From Nocardia gamkensis NBRC 108242 (GTDB taxonomy: Bacteria > Actinomycetota > Actinomycetes > Mycobacteriales > Mycobacteriaceae): a stretch of 64,000 nt of DNA. The translations under genes were made by a program, and so were the position numbers. The stretch covers positions 62,001-126,000 of the forward strand of contig NZ_BDBM01000010.1 of NCBI RefSeq assembly GCF_001612985.1, read 5' to 3'. The notes under the pieces are model-generated. The model had not been told where the DNA came from. It saw only the letters and a list, made by a program, of their open reading frames with translations, and did no database searches. Shown piece after piece: positions 18,354-26,361 of this stretch (positions within the stretch are counted from its first letter, which is position 1; each line of letters opens with the position of its first letter).

Positions 18354-19068
18354 CCGGGGCGACGTCCTCACATTCCGCTTACAGGCCGGAGCGGGGGAAC
18401 CGGTGGAGCTGGGGGAAGGGCAGTGGGTCGACGTGTTCGAGGAAGGATACCCGGAACCAGCGGGGGAGGCTTCGATCACCGCCGAGGACAACGGACTGCA
18501 CCTCATCGAGATCCAACCCAACAGCACCGGACTCGACTGGACCCTGACGATCGAAAACACCGACCAATTCTCAGTGTTGATCAACGCGGTCGCAGGCGAT
18601 TACGAGCATGCGACGTTGGTGCCTTGGCTCCACGTTGCAGTCGAACGCGGATTCGTCAACCCCAATCTGCCACCCGCTACGGTCGTCAATCGGGGTACCG
18701 CCACCCTCTGGATCAATGCGCCCATCGGAGTACACCTCGGCAGCTCGGACTCTCCGTATGTGCTACGCGACCTGCCCTCCCAGTTGGAACCGGGCGCTGT
18801 GGGCAGCCTCGAGGTGGAATGCGTTATCGGCTTCCCAACAATCGCATACCCCCACGGACCACCGGTGATCACCCACCAGCTGCAGTGCAACGACCCCAAT
18901 CCCGAGCACACACTACTCACGATCTTACTAGTAGAACCAGAGCTGCCGCCCAACAAATGCCACGCTCCAGGGTGTGACTGCCGCGACTATGAACCAGGTG
19001 GTATCTGGGGGGACCCCACAAGGTGCCGGAACTGTGGGCATGACCCACACACTCATTTCGGTGAATAG
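18223..19068 (+). CDS. Tandem paralogue 1: beta-domain plus Ig-like domain plus Cys/His tail
   Basis: The product is 281 residues, with AAGGAA nine bases before ATG 18223. Three modules are visible. An N-terminal beta domain, about 1-130, contains FYPTGW, the acidic turn AEDNGLHLIEI and DWTLTIEN. An Ig-like module, about 145-235, reads VVNRGTATLWI, LEPGAVGSLEV and QLQCNDPNPEHTLL, like ASH/DUF1573 domains. The tail holds CHAPGCDC and CRNCGHDPHTHFGE, a likely zinc site. Two more copies follow at 19198 and 20300. It is not a known family to me. The gene starts inside the 3' end of the giant gene. Confidence 0.75.
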   Translation: MSTAFYPTGWTTPHQLASQHSARFTFTVSAEKGSHFARVAMRPDRGDVLTFRLQAGAGEPVELGEGQWVDVFEEGYPEPAGEASITAEDNGLHLIEIQPNSTGLDWTLTIENTDQFSVLINAVAGDYEHATLVPWLHVAVERGFVNPNLPPATVVNRGTATLWINAPIGVHLGSSDSPYVLRDLPSQLEPGAVGSLEVECVIGFPTIAYPHGPPVITHQLQCNDPNPEHTLLTILLVEPELPPNKCHAPGCDCRDYEPGGIWGDPTRCRNCGHDPHTHFGE

Positions 19069-19197
19069 AAGGAGGCACCGTACACCCATGGAATCGCCGA
19101 CGAAACACACGGATTGCTCGGAATCCGCTGTCGAGCTGCCGCATCGAATCGTCACCGCGAAGACCCGACGATCCCCCGAGACCGAGGGAGGCCAGCG

Positions 19198-20085
19198 ATG
19201 GATATCTTGTTCATATTGTTCCCCGACGACTGGCAGAGCAGTCCCGAGGAAGTACCTGCCGGAGACAGTATTTCGGTCGTCTTCCCCGCAAGATCACCGA
19301 TTGGAGTAATCCATATCCGGATCGCGGTGCGTGACGTCGATCCCGAGGTGATGACGCTTTCCCTGCAGGCCGGTGTGGGCGCACTGTTCGCGTTGCGTGC
19401 CGGAGCCGCCGTCGACGTGCTCGATGAGAACGAGGATCCGGATCATCCGGCAGGCACCGCCTTCCTGGCCGATGAGGGGAACGGGGTCTACCACATCGAG
19501 ATCACCTTCAACGTCCAAGACCAGCAGTGGACGCTGTCCGCGGAAAATTCCGCCGATACCAGCGCGAGCATCAATGTCGCGGCCGCCGGCACCGACGATC
19601 CCGACAGTGACACCCTACGGCCATGGATCGATCTGCCCAAAGGGAAGATGATCCTGAAATCGCACGGATTTCAGCCTGCGCCAGAGAGCGCGTCGATTCG
19701 GTTCCGCAACTGCGGAACCGCCACGCTCAAAATCACCCAGAGTCCAGGTCAGCCACTACCGGGCGACATATTCGAACTCGAATCCGTCGAGCCCGATGTT
19801 GTCGAGCCCGGAGCGGAAGGGAAGCTCGTCTTCCGAGTGCTGGACGGCAAAGTGGGATTGCTCGACCACAAAATCGAATGCAATGACAAAGACGACGGTC
19901 ACAGACGAATACGAATCGAGCGAGCGGAACCGAAAGAAATTCCGCAACCGTGGGGTCCGTGTAATACCTGCAGTTCACGCCCCCCAGGGCAACCGAAGTG
20001 CAGCGTGTTCCTCGGCGATCCCATCAGCTTGAATAGCCTTTGCGAGAGGACATTTTGCCGCCACAAACTGATCGATCATTCTTAA
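19198..20085 (+). CDS. Tandem paralogue 2: beta-domain plus Ig-like domain plus Cys/His tail
   Basis: The product is 295 residues; GGGAGG six bases upstream selects ATG 19198. It repeats the plan of the 18223 product: FPDDW near the start, DEGNGVYHIEITFN and QQWTLSAENSADTSASINVA in the first domain, then FRNCGTATLKITQSPGQPL, VEPGAEGKLVF and KIECNDKDDGHRRI in the Ig-like domain, then a tail with CNTCSS, CSVF and CERTFCRHKLIDHS. The conserved end C-[GR]-H-x4-H in both tails suggests metal binding. The function is unknown; tandem duplication with strong divergence implies different binding targets. Confidence 0.75.
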   Translation: MDILFILFPDDWQSSPEEVPAGDSISVVFPARSPIGVIHIRIAVRDVDPEVMTLSLQAGVGALFALRAGAAVDVLDENEDPDHPAGTAFLADEGNGVYHIEITFNVQDQQWTLSAENSADTSASINVAAAGTDDPDSDTLRPWIDLPKGKMILKSHGFQPAPESASIRFRNCGTATLKITQSPGQPLPGDIFELESVEPDVVEPGAEGKLVFRVLDGKVGLLDHKIECNDKDDGHRRIRIERAEPKEIPQPWGPCNTCSSRPPGQPKCSVFLGDPISLNSLCERTFCRHKLIDHS

Positions 20086-20299
20086 CGTCGGGCGCCAGCC
20101 CGTATTCGGGACATCAGCGGCGCGCCGCGATCCCGCCGAAGCCCCCCAAAGTCGCGATGAGAGCGGACGTTGGTGAGCATGAAAGCACTGTCGAAAGAAC
20201 TAGATGCAAAACATTTCCGGACGCGTGGTCGGCTATGGCCCAGGTTCGGCAGAGAATGCCGCCATCCGACCGGCGGCGCGACAACGTAGGAGATTTCTG

Positions 20300-21040
20300 A
20301 TGGGTGTCGAACTATTTCCATACGGCTGGAACGCCCCTCGGAGCATACCGGCAAGAGACTCCGCCGAGTTCGCATTCACCACAGCGGGACGAGACACATT
20401 GCATGTGCGGGTGGCGGCGCGGCCGGTCGGCTTGTCAGCGCTGACGATGTCGGTTCGGGCCGAGGACGGTCGATTGGTCGAGTTATCCGGCGTTCCCATT
20501 GAGGTGTTCGATGGCGCAGATAGAAAGAATCCGGCCGGAACCGCGTTCGTCGAAGATGAGGGCCACGGCGTCCACCGCATTTTCATAGAACTCAACCGCA
20601 TCGGCCAACAGTGGACCATTATCGCCGATAACACCGCCGACGCCACTGTCGGTATCAATGCGGTGGCTGCGGGAACCGATGACGAAGCGATGCGGCCTTG
20701 GATCGCTCTGTCGCAAGAAGTTCGAATCGTCGAGGATTGTCCACGGCCGATCCCTAGCAGAATCAGCGTCCAATTTTGCAACTGGGGTACCGGCACTCTT
20801 AGCATCGATCAGGACAATGACCCAGGGGTCGCGGGTGAGTACATGCTTGAAAACGTCGATCCTGATCGCATAGAGCCCGGCGGAGTCGGCACGCTTACTT
20901 GGGCTATCGGGACGGAAGGTGATACGAGCACCCGGCAAACGATCAAATGCAACGATCCCGATACAAGTCACACGCTCATACGACCGGCTGCGGACTCGCG
21001 GTACCTACTAGATCGGCTGCGCAGTCCGCAGCGGCAGTGA
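20300..21040 (+). CDS. Tandem paralogue 3: beta-domain plus Ig-like domain, no Cys/His tail
   Basis: The product is 246 residues; TAGGAG seven bases upstream supports ATG 20300. It has the same two domains as its two upstream neighbours: LFPYGW, DEGHGVHRIFIEL, QQWTIIADNTADATVGINAV, then FCNWGTGTLSIDQDNDPG, IEPGGVGTLTW and TIKCNDPDTSHTLI. It ends soon after, with LDRLRSPQRQ, so the cysteine/histidine-rich tail is missing. That may be natural or a truncation. The 215-base gap before it holds no gene. Confidence 0.75.
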   Translation: MGVELFPYGWNAPRSIPARDSAEFAFTTAGRDTLHVRVAARPVGLSALTMSVRAEDGRLVELSGVPIEVFDGADRKNPAGTAFVEDEGHGVHRIFIELNRIGQQWTIIADNTADATVGINAVAAGTDDEAMRPWIALSQEVRIVEDCPRPIPSRISVQFCNWGTGTLSIDQDNDPGVAGEYMLENVDPDRIEPGGVGTLTWAIGTEGDTSTRQTIKCNDPDTSHTLIRPAADSRYLLDRLRSPQRQ

Positions 21041-21146
21041 GTGTCACTTCGAGCCCGCAGGGTCACCTCACCATATTAGGTGAACCACCCGCAAGGCTGG
21101 GTGTTGACCTGATCAATATTCGGCGAATCAACGAAAGGACTGCGCG

Positions 21147-21518
21147 ATGGATCCCGCGCTGCTACCCGATGAATTACGCTCCGATCGCAGGCTGCACGTT
21201 TCGGCGGCCGACTATCCGCTTAGGCAAGTCAATCCTGTCACCGGCTACCGTACTTCGCTGTACCGATCAGGCCGCGACGCGGACTTTGTTGGATGGATTC
21301 ATCTTGTGAATGGCGACATGACCGCAGGTTACATCTACATTCAGCGTCCCGTGTTCGGCCCCGCCCTCGGATACAGCCGTTATGTGATCATGGATGTGCT
21401 TCCGGAACTCCTCGGCCCACTGCTGAAAATTTTGCAAAGTGACGAGCCACTCCAGATCAGGTTCTATCAGGGAGCGGCCGATGCCGAAGCAGCTTCATTC
21501 CTGGAACATAAGGAGTGA
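21147..21518 (+). CDS. Hypothetical protein, 123 residues, end of the cluster
   Basis: AAAGGA lies eight bases before ATG 21147. The product is a compact alpha/beta-looking protein with GWIHLVNGDMTAGYIYIQRP and a helix VIMDVLPELLGPLLKILQS. I do not recognise it. It has no signal sequence or membrane helix. It continues the plus-strand cluster, and its stop is two bases from the start of the broken gene at 21521. Confidence 0.65.
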   Translation: MDPALLPDELRSDRRLHVSAADYPLRQVNPVTGYRTSLYRSGRDADFVGWIHLVNGDMTAGYIYIQRPVFGPALGYSRYVIMDVLPELLGPLLKILQSDEPLQIRFYQGAADAEAASFLEHKE

Positions 21519-21520
21519 CA

Positions 21521-21643
21521 ATGTTCGCAGGGCAGCCCGCAATTCGAGCGCGGCACCGTATTCGCTATGCAGGGCGTACTCGGGTCGACCACGCTAGCTC
21601 GTTTCAGGCGTTCTTCACCGCTCTGCAGACATCGAATGTGTAA
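21521..21643 (+). pseudogene. 5' end of a truncated gene (last member of the cluster)
   Basis: AAGGAG followed five bases later by ATG 21521 is a strong translation start directly after the 21147 gene. The frame MFAGQPAIRARHRIRYAGRT runs about 20 codons as plausible protein. It then enters DNA that is the 3' end of the opposite-strand protease pseudogene (21604 onward) and stops at 21643. The rest of the gene was apparently lost when the IS256/protease segment was joined here. Confidence 0.5.
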
Positions 21644-22133
21644 TTGTTGAAGACCGGCCCCCGCTGTGCGTCCGGATTGCTCGGGTACTTGAAGGAATTG
21701 TCGCCCATGGCGATACTACCGACAGTCCAGGCTCCGCCGCTGCTCCCGCCATCCATCGGATTGCCCAATATCTGGATGGTGCCGCCCGACTTCGTGCCCC
21801 TTGCGCCATCGACCCGGTGCATCACTTGGCCGATGGCGTACCCTTTGGGATAGCCCATACTGGTCCAGCCGGGCTCGCTCTCCAACGTCTTCATGCCTGA
21901 GGCCCCCTCGCCGGATCCGACTGTCCTGAGGAATGCATAATCATATTGACGCCTGATTGACGTTTCACCGACCCAGAGATCAATAGTGCCCGCGTGATTG
22001 ATCGCGAACTTCTTTGCGTAGTTCCCGTCTTGTAACCACGGTAGAAGACCAGGTTGCTATTCGAGTCTCGTACATTATGGGCCGCGGTAAGCAGCATATT
22101 CAGTTCGAGGACAAACTGTGCGGTACCGCAGCG
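21604..22133 (-). pseudogene. Trypsin-like serine protease pseudogene, truncated and frameshifted
   Basis: On the minus strand, from about 22133, it reads MLLTAAHNVRDSNSNLVFYR (catalytic His). After a one-base shift near 22035 it reads NYAKKFAINHAGTIDLWVGE, YDYAFLRTV (catalytic Asp) and GNPMDGGSSGGAWTVGSIAM (catalytic Ser), and stops at 21604. A single frameshift therefore separates the triad residues. The N-terminus is missing because the sequence joins the IS256 remnant at about 22134. It is a different subfamily from the protease at 8910. Confidence 0.75.
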
Positions 22134-22325
22134 TGTCCGACCGTCGTCGGCATCTTCCCCGACCGCAACTCCATCATCCGACTCCTCGGCGCGGTCCTGG
22201 CCGAACAGCACGACTAATGGATCGAAGGCCGCCGCTACCTCGGCCTCGACGTCCTGGCCCGCACACGCGGCCTCACCGACCCCACCACCGAACAGGAGGA
22301 AACCCCCACAGCACTGACCGCCTGA
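22134..22325 (+). pseudogene. IS256-family transposase C-terminal remnant with internal stop
   Basis: The plus strand reads VVGIFPDRNSIIRLLGAVLA, EQHD, a TAA stop, WIEGRRYLGLDVLARTRGL and TEQEETPTALTA, ending at 22325. This is the conserved C-terminus of actinobacterial IS256/mutator transposases ('VVGIFPDR.A.IRLVGAVLAEQHDEW.E.RRY'). The stop replaces the Glu of HDEW, and everything upstream including the DDE motif is gone. The right inverted repeat should lie shortly after 22325 but was not identified. Confidence 0.75.
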
Positions 22326-22610
22326 TCAACACGGATCACGCAGCCACCATCGGCTACACCACGCATTTGGACTTGACCATATCTCGCCAGCGAAACAGTC
22401 TCGTCTGCATAGGAGCGGTATTGCGGCTCGACGGTGGGGTCAGCGGGACCGGGCGCTTGCGCATCGCGGAGACTTCGAGTGGACCGTCGAACGGAGTTGG
22501 TGCGTGGTGGGGTGGCATATCTGATGCTGCCGGGTGTCTCGACAGTCCCGGCCGCTGAGGTCGGTAGGGTCTTGGCACGACGGCAGGACGCAGAATCAAC
22601 GGGGAGTGAG

Positions 22611-24443
22611 ATGCAGTCCAGGACTCTATGGTTAGCAGCGCGAGCACGCGACGGCCTGTTGTTGCTCGCAGCCTTGGGGTGGCTCGTCGCCAAGGTCGAG
22701 GTCACGGATGTCCCCACCACGATCCAGGGAGTCGTGGACACCCGGTTTCGCAGCACCGCAACGATATTCCTGATCATCGCGATCGCGGCGGCGATCGGCG
22801 GTTGGCGGCTGTGGCGTGCGGTGGAAAGCACACGCCGGCGGCGCTGGCAGAATCTGGCGGCCGCGGTGATCGTCGGTGTCGTCGTGTGGGTGGCGGCGAT
22901 CACAGTGCTGCTGGCCGTGTGGGGCGTGCTGGACAGCAGCGGTTATGTCCCGTTATACGAGTTGCCATCCTCGCCCAGATACGGATTGCTGATGCTGTGG
23001 CTGGTCGCCGGAGTGCTGCTCGGCGTCGCGGCGCTGACGACCGTCATTGCGCTGTCCGAGGCCGTTCGCGCAGATGTGCAGGACGACGAGCGGTCCGGCG
23101 TTGCTCGTGCGATCGGCGCGGGAGCGTTCGCGGTGGCGGCGGCACTGGTGTGCGCGGTGGTCACCGTCGTCAGCGCGAAACCCGCCGGAGTCATCGACTC
23201 CACGGTCACCTCGACCGCGCTGCCCGCACCCACATCGGCGGCCCCGGTCCTGGATCTCAGTCGGATCACCCTCGCCCCCCACGTCGGCGATCTCGACAGC
23301 ATCGGCGTGACCGCCTACGGTCTGTACACCACGCACGTCGGCCAGTTGACCGGCATCGATCCAAGTACCGGAGCGACTCGCTGGTACGTCCGCCGTCCAG
23401 CGCTGCAGCCCAGGGTGAGTACCGCCGAGACGGGCCGCGTCCTTGTGGTCCGGTGGGCCAACCCATACTGCCACAACGACTCCTGCGCTGAGAGCCGGGT
23501 GCACGCCTATGCCGCCGACACCGGCCGCGAACTGTGGAGCCGCGACATCGGAAAGGTGCCGGACCAGCAGCAGGGCTGGTCGGAATATTCCGCCCCGAGC
23601 CAACCCATTCCGGATCGACTGACGCGCAACAATCCCCGCACCGGGGACCCGATGTGGACGGTCCGAGCCGAAGACCTCGGTTGCATACCCGGCCTGGTCA
23701 TTTTCGGAAAGCTCGTGTGGACTGTGCGGGCCGGCGCGGTGCAGTTCAGCTGCGCGACATCGAAATCCGCTGGAATCTATGAGCCGAGGATCGTCGGTGC
23801 GTTGGACCCTGAATCGGGACGGGTGCTGTGGACCCGCACCTCGGTTCCCCACGAACAACTGACCCTCCCGAACGTCCCCGACGATCCCACCGACCCGGTC
23901 GCTACGGTCCTGCGAAGCAATGCCGAGTCCAGCTCCAAAACCAGCAACCTCGACATTCTGGATGCACGCACCGGCCAACCGCTCGGCACCCAGAAACTCG
24001 GCGACAACACCGGCTCCGACGCACCGGGCCAGTATGCGCTGACGCGGGGCTATCTGTTGACGGTCACCGGCAACACCGCCCATCTGACCGGGCCCGAGGG
24101 GCACCAACTGTGGACGGCGCCGCTACCAGCGCCCCTGCGGATCTCCGGGACAATTCCGCCGTCCGGCCCGGCCTGGATCAGTGGCAACGCGCTACTCGTC
24201 ACCGTCGCTGCCGCGGATCGGAACTGGATCGTCGCCTACGACCTCGCCAACGGTCACCCCACCGTGCTGGCCGGGCCCGCTCCCACCCCCGCGGGAGACG
24301 GCCCGCTGATCAATGTTCCGGTCGAAACGACGCTCATCACGCGGCCGGACCCACCGACCACCATCTCCGCTCAACTCTCGATCGCTCCTTGGGGCGCACT
24401 GGTTTCCGGCTACAACTGTCACCTGCTCATCCCCACCCGCTGA
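22611..24443 (+). CDS. Membrane-anchored PQQ-type beta-propeller protein
   Basis: The product is 610 residues; GGGGAG precedes ATG 22611. Five membrane helices lie at about residues 12-28, 50-68, 80-105, 122-147 and 165-188. A Ser/Thr/Pro/Ala linker follows, and then an extracytoplasmic propeller from about 200 to the end. The blades carry the PQQ-repeat signature: LTGIDPSTGATRWYV, VHAYAADTGRELWSR, VGALDPESGRVLWTR and LDILDARTGQPLG. Such proteins are common in Nocardia and may be sensors or scaffolds; there are no PQQ-enzyme active-site residues. A small hairpin follows the gene. It stands alone. Confidence 0.8.
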   Translation: MQSRTLWLAARARDGLLLLAALGWLVAKVEVTDVPTTIQGVVDTRFRSTATIFLIIAIAAAIGGWRLWRAVESTRRRRWQNLAAAVIVGVVVWVAAITVLLAVWGVLDSSGYVPLYELPSSPRYGLLMLWLVAGVLLGVAALTTVIALSEAVRADVQDDERSGVARAIGAGAFAVAAALVCAVVTVVSAKPAGVIDSTVTSTALPAPTSAAPVLDLSRITLAPHVGDLDSIGVTAYGLYTTHVGQLTGIDPSTGATRWYVRRPALQPRVSTAETGRVLVVRWANPYCHNDSCAESRVHAYAADTGRELWSRDIGKVPDQQQGWSEYSAPSQPIPDRLTRNNPRTGDPMWTVRAEDLGCIPGLVIFGKLVWTVRAGAVQFSCATSKSAGIYEPRIVGALDPESGRVLWTRTSVPHEQLTLPNVPDDPTDPVATVLRSNAESSSKTSNLDILDARTGQPLGTQKLGDNTGSDAPGQYALTRGYLLTVTGNTAHLTGPEGHQLWTAPLPAPLRISGTIPPSGPAWISGNALLVTVAAADRNWIVAYDLANGHPTVLAGPAPTPAGDGPLINVPVETTLITRPDPPTTISAQLSIAPWGALVSGYNCHLLIPTR

Positions 24444-24458
24444 ACATCCACCCGCCGC

Positions 24459-24477
24459 CAGGCACCAGACGCCTGGA
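24459..24477 (+). terminator. Short hairpin after the PQQ-propeller gene
   Basis: CCAGGC (24459-24464) pairs with GCCTGG (24472-24477) around a seven-base loop, 16 bases after the stop. There is no T-run, so it would be a weak terminator. Confidence 0.35.
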
Positions 24478-24565
24478 CAACGCGCCGACCACGACCAGTC
24501 ATTGTGCAGCACAGCCGTTTCCGCCACCACGCATACGAATCACAACCATAACTTCGTTCCGGGAG

Positions 24566-25255
24566 ATGACACTCTCAGCTGCCGACGACTCGTACACCTC
24601 TTTCCAGCACGTCAAGTGCAGCGGCACCATCCTCTCCTTCTCCGACACGCACTTCGGGCAGCCGACCGATTTCGACCGCGCCGTACTGCGCAGTAATGCA
24701 ACAGAATTTCACGGGGCGATTTTCGACGATGAGGCGAACTTCAAGAGAGTTGTCTTCCCAGGCTCTGACACCTACTTCGATCTAGCGCAGTTCCGCCGGG
24801 GCGTCGATTACAGCTATGCACGGTTCCGGAGCTGGCATTCGACCGAGTTCAGAGGTGTCACATTCGCGGGGGTGACCAGTTTCTCCCACGCTGTGTTCGC
24901 TTCCCCAACACTTTTCGCATCGGATCGCTTCATGGAGCATTCGACAAACTTCGAAGATGCGGATTTCCGGAACAAGGTGGCGTTCGTGCAGTCCGTCGTA
25001 TGGTCCAATGTGGCAGTCGATTGGGACGCGCCGGTGCCTTATGCACCTCGTGGACCGCAACCTTCAACGGTGACTCCCACCTCGTGGCCACCGACACCGG
25101 CCGAAACCGAAGACGAAACCTCGCTCGAGGCGGTGACGATCGACGAGCACGCGATGGCCAGGGAGTTCTTCCATCGTGATCGGAGAAGGGAGTTCATGCG
25201 CATCCTTGCGCAGCTGAAAAGGTTCGGGCAACGGCGGATGCGCCGCTGGTGGTGA
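24566..25255 (+). CDS. Pentapeptide-repeat protein
   Basis: The product is 229 residues from ATG 24566. Residues about 10-150 repeat a five-residue period with a central aromatic and small residues, such as TEFHGAIFDDEANFKRVVF, FDLAQFRRGVDYSYARF, TEFRGVTFAGVTSFSHAVF and TNFEDADFRNKVAF. This builds a right-handed quadrilateral beta-helix. The F at the centre and the imperfect A(D/N)LxX pattern match the pentapeptide_3/4 variants. The C-terminal part is a Pro/Thr/Glu linker and a basic helix (RDRRREFMRILAQLKRFG). No TM helices were found. The function is unknown; some relatives mimic DNA and protect gyrase. Confidence 0.75.
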   Translation: MTLSAADDSYTSFQHVKCSGTILSFSDTHFGQPTDFDRAVLRSNATEFHGAIFDDEANFKRVVFPGSDTYFDLAQFRRGVDYSYARFRSWHSTEFRGVTFAGVTSFSHAVFASPTLFASDRFMEHSTNFEDADFRNKVAFVQSVVWSNVAVDWDAPVPYAPRGPQPSTVTPTSWPPTPAETEDETSLEAVTIDEHAMAREFFHRDRRREFMRILAQLKRFGQRRMRRWW

Positions 25256-25369
25256 ACCGGGGTGCGCGCTACCCCCCACGCCGAGTCGGACACCTTACTT
25301 CTTCCCCGACCCAGAGTCGCCACAGTGACGAATGTCGGCGATCAGGTATTCCGGCTTGCTTACGCCTTC

Positions 25370-25576
25370 TCAGCGCTCGTCAGCGTCCCCTGTGGCGGCT
25401 TCGAGCGCGCGGCTGCTGAGGGCCAGGGCGGCGTCGGTCTCGCGGTCGAGTCGGGCAAACAGCTCATCCAGGTCGGCTTCGAGTTCATGGGCACGCCGCC
25501 GCGCGGCGAGGCCGCGTTCGTAGGAGCCGGGGTCGAGTCGGATGTCGGGTTCCGGCTCGGGAGTCGGCGTCACCAC
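25370..25576 (-). CDS. Small charged helical protein, third gene of the integrase locus
   Basis: The product is 68 residues from GTG 25576, which overlaps the stop of the upstream integrase-like gene (GTGGTGA). The N-terminus is Pro/Glu-rich and then forms a single amphipathic helix, SYERGLAARRRAHELEADLD, likely a coiled coil. No family is recognised. Its coupling suggests an accessory protein of the recombinase-like genes. Confidence 0.4.
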   Translation of the reverse strand: MVTPTPEPEPDIRLDPGSYERGLAARRRAHELEADLDELFARLDRETDAALALSSRALEAATGDADER

Positions 25577-26358
25577 GGGCGCGGGTAGTGTGGTGGGTCG
25601 CGCGTGGGCGCGTGGCCGGCGTGGTGAGCGGCGGCGGTCAGTCCTCCGAGCCGGCCGGGTAGCGCGAGTGGTGTTCCCCGCCAGTCGAATCCGGTGAGGA
25701 CGGGGAAATGCTGGTTTTCGGGCGGTAGGCGTGCGCTGTGGGTTGCTTCGTCCCGGGTGAGGTGCTGTTCGAGCAGTAGAGTGGCGCCACTGTGCGGGGC
25801 GAAGGCCAGCACCGCGACCCAGCGGCGCAGCACGATCACCGGGCAGCGGTGCTCGTCACCGCTGGCGGGTAGTTCGAGTAGCGGTTGCCTACCACTGGTG
25901 ATGGTGACCGCGTCGTCGTCGATGTGGACATCGCGCTGGCACAGCTGGGCGATGGTGGCGAACGGCAGCCCGGCCGCTGCCAAGATGAGCAGCACGGCGC
26001 CGCGGCGGCCGAACAGTCCGTGCGGCCACCCGGTCGTGGGCAGGCCAGGCGACAGTCCGTGGACTCGCTGCTGTGCGCGACTCAATCGCGGGCCGCGGCG
26101 CGGGTTGACCGCGCGACGGATCCGTTCGGCCTTGCCGGGCTCGGGCTGGCCGGCCATGCGGTGCACGGCGTTGATCGCCGTGACGCGGGCGCGCTGGCTG
26201 CCGGGTGCCGCGCCGTGTTGTTCGGCGAGATACAGCGCGACGATGGCGGCGGCCGCGGGCAGCTCGCACACCTCGGCGCCGTCGCACCAGAGCTCGAAAT
26301 CGCGCCACAGGGGGCGGTATTCGGCCGACAGCGTCGACAGGTTGGGGACTTGGAACAT
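25570..26358 (-). CDS. Integrase-like protein lacking the first catalytic arginine
   Basis: The product is 262 residues; its ATG lies immediately after the stop of the upstream recombinase remnant. The N-terminal part, about 1-95, looks like a SAM-like core-binding domain. Then GRRGAVLLILAAAGLPFATI parallels the 'RD.ALLLLL..TGLR.SEL' start of a tyrosine recombinase catalytic domain, with Pro where the catalytic Arg should be. No HxxR or Tyr motif follows. It is either a degenerate integrase or an accessory, catalytically dead paralogue. The gene pair and small third ORF form one minus-strand unit. Confidence 0.5.
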   Translation of the reverse strand: MFQVPNLSTLSAEYRPLWRDFELWCDGAEVCELPAAAAIVALYLAEQHGAAPGSQRARVTAINAVHRMAGQPEPGKAERIRRAVNPRRGPRLSRAQQRVHGLSPGLPTTGWPHGLFGRRGAVLLILAAAGLPFATIAQLCQRDVHIDDDAVTITSGRQPLLELPASGDEHRCPVIVLRRWVAVLAFAPHSGATLLLEQHLTRDEATHSARLPPENQHFPVLTGFDWRGTPLALPGRLGGLTAAAHHAGHAPTRDPPHYPRPW

Positions 26359-26361
26359 CGG

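Noticed and set aside
17528..18547. 339-codon plus-strand frame across the giant/paralogue junction
   Set aside because: It is Arg-rich noise overlapping two better genes.
19089..19309. Small plus-strand ORF before paralogue 2
   Set aside because: AAGGAGG is 12 bases from its ATG, too far, and most of it overlaps the well-supported start at 19198.
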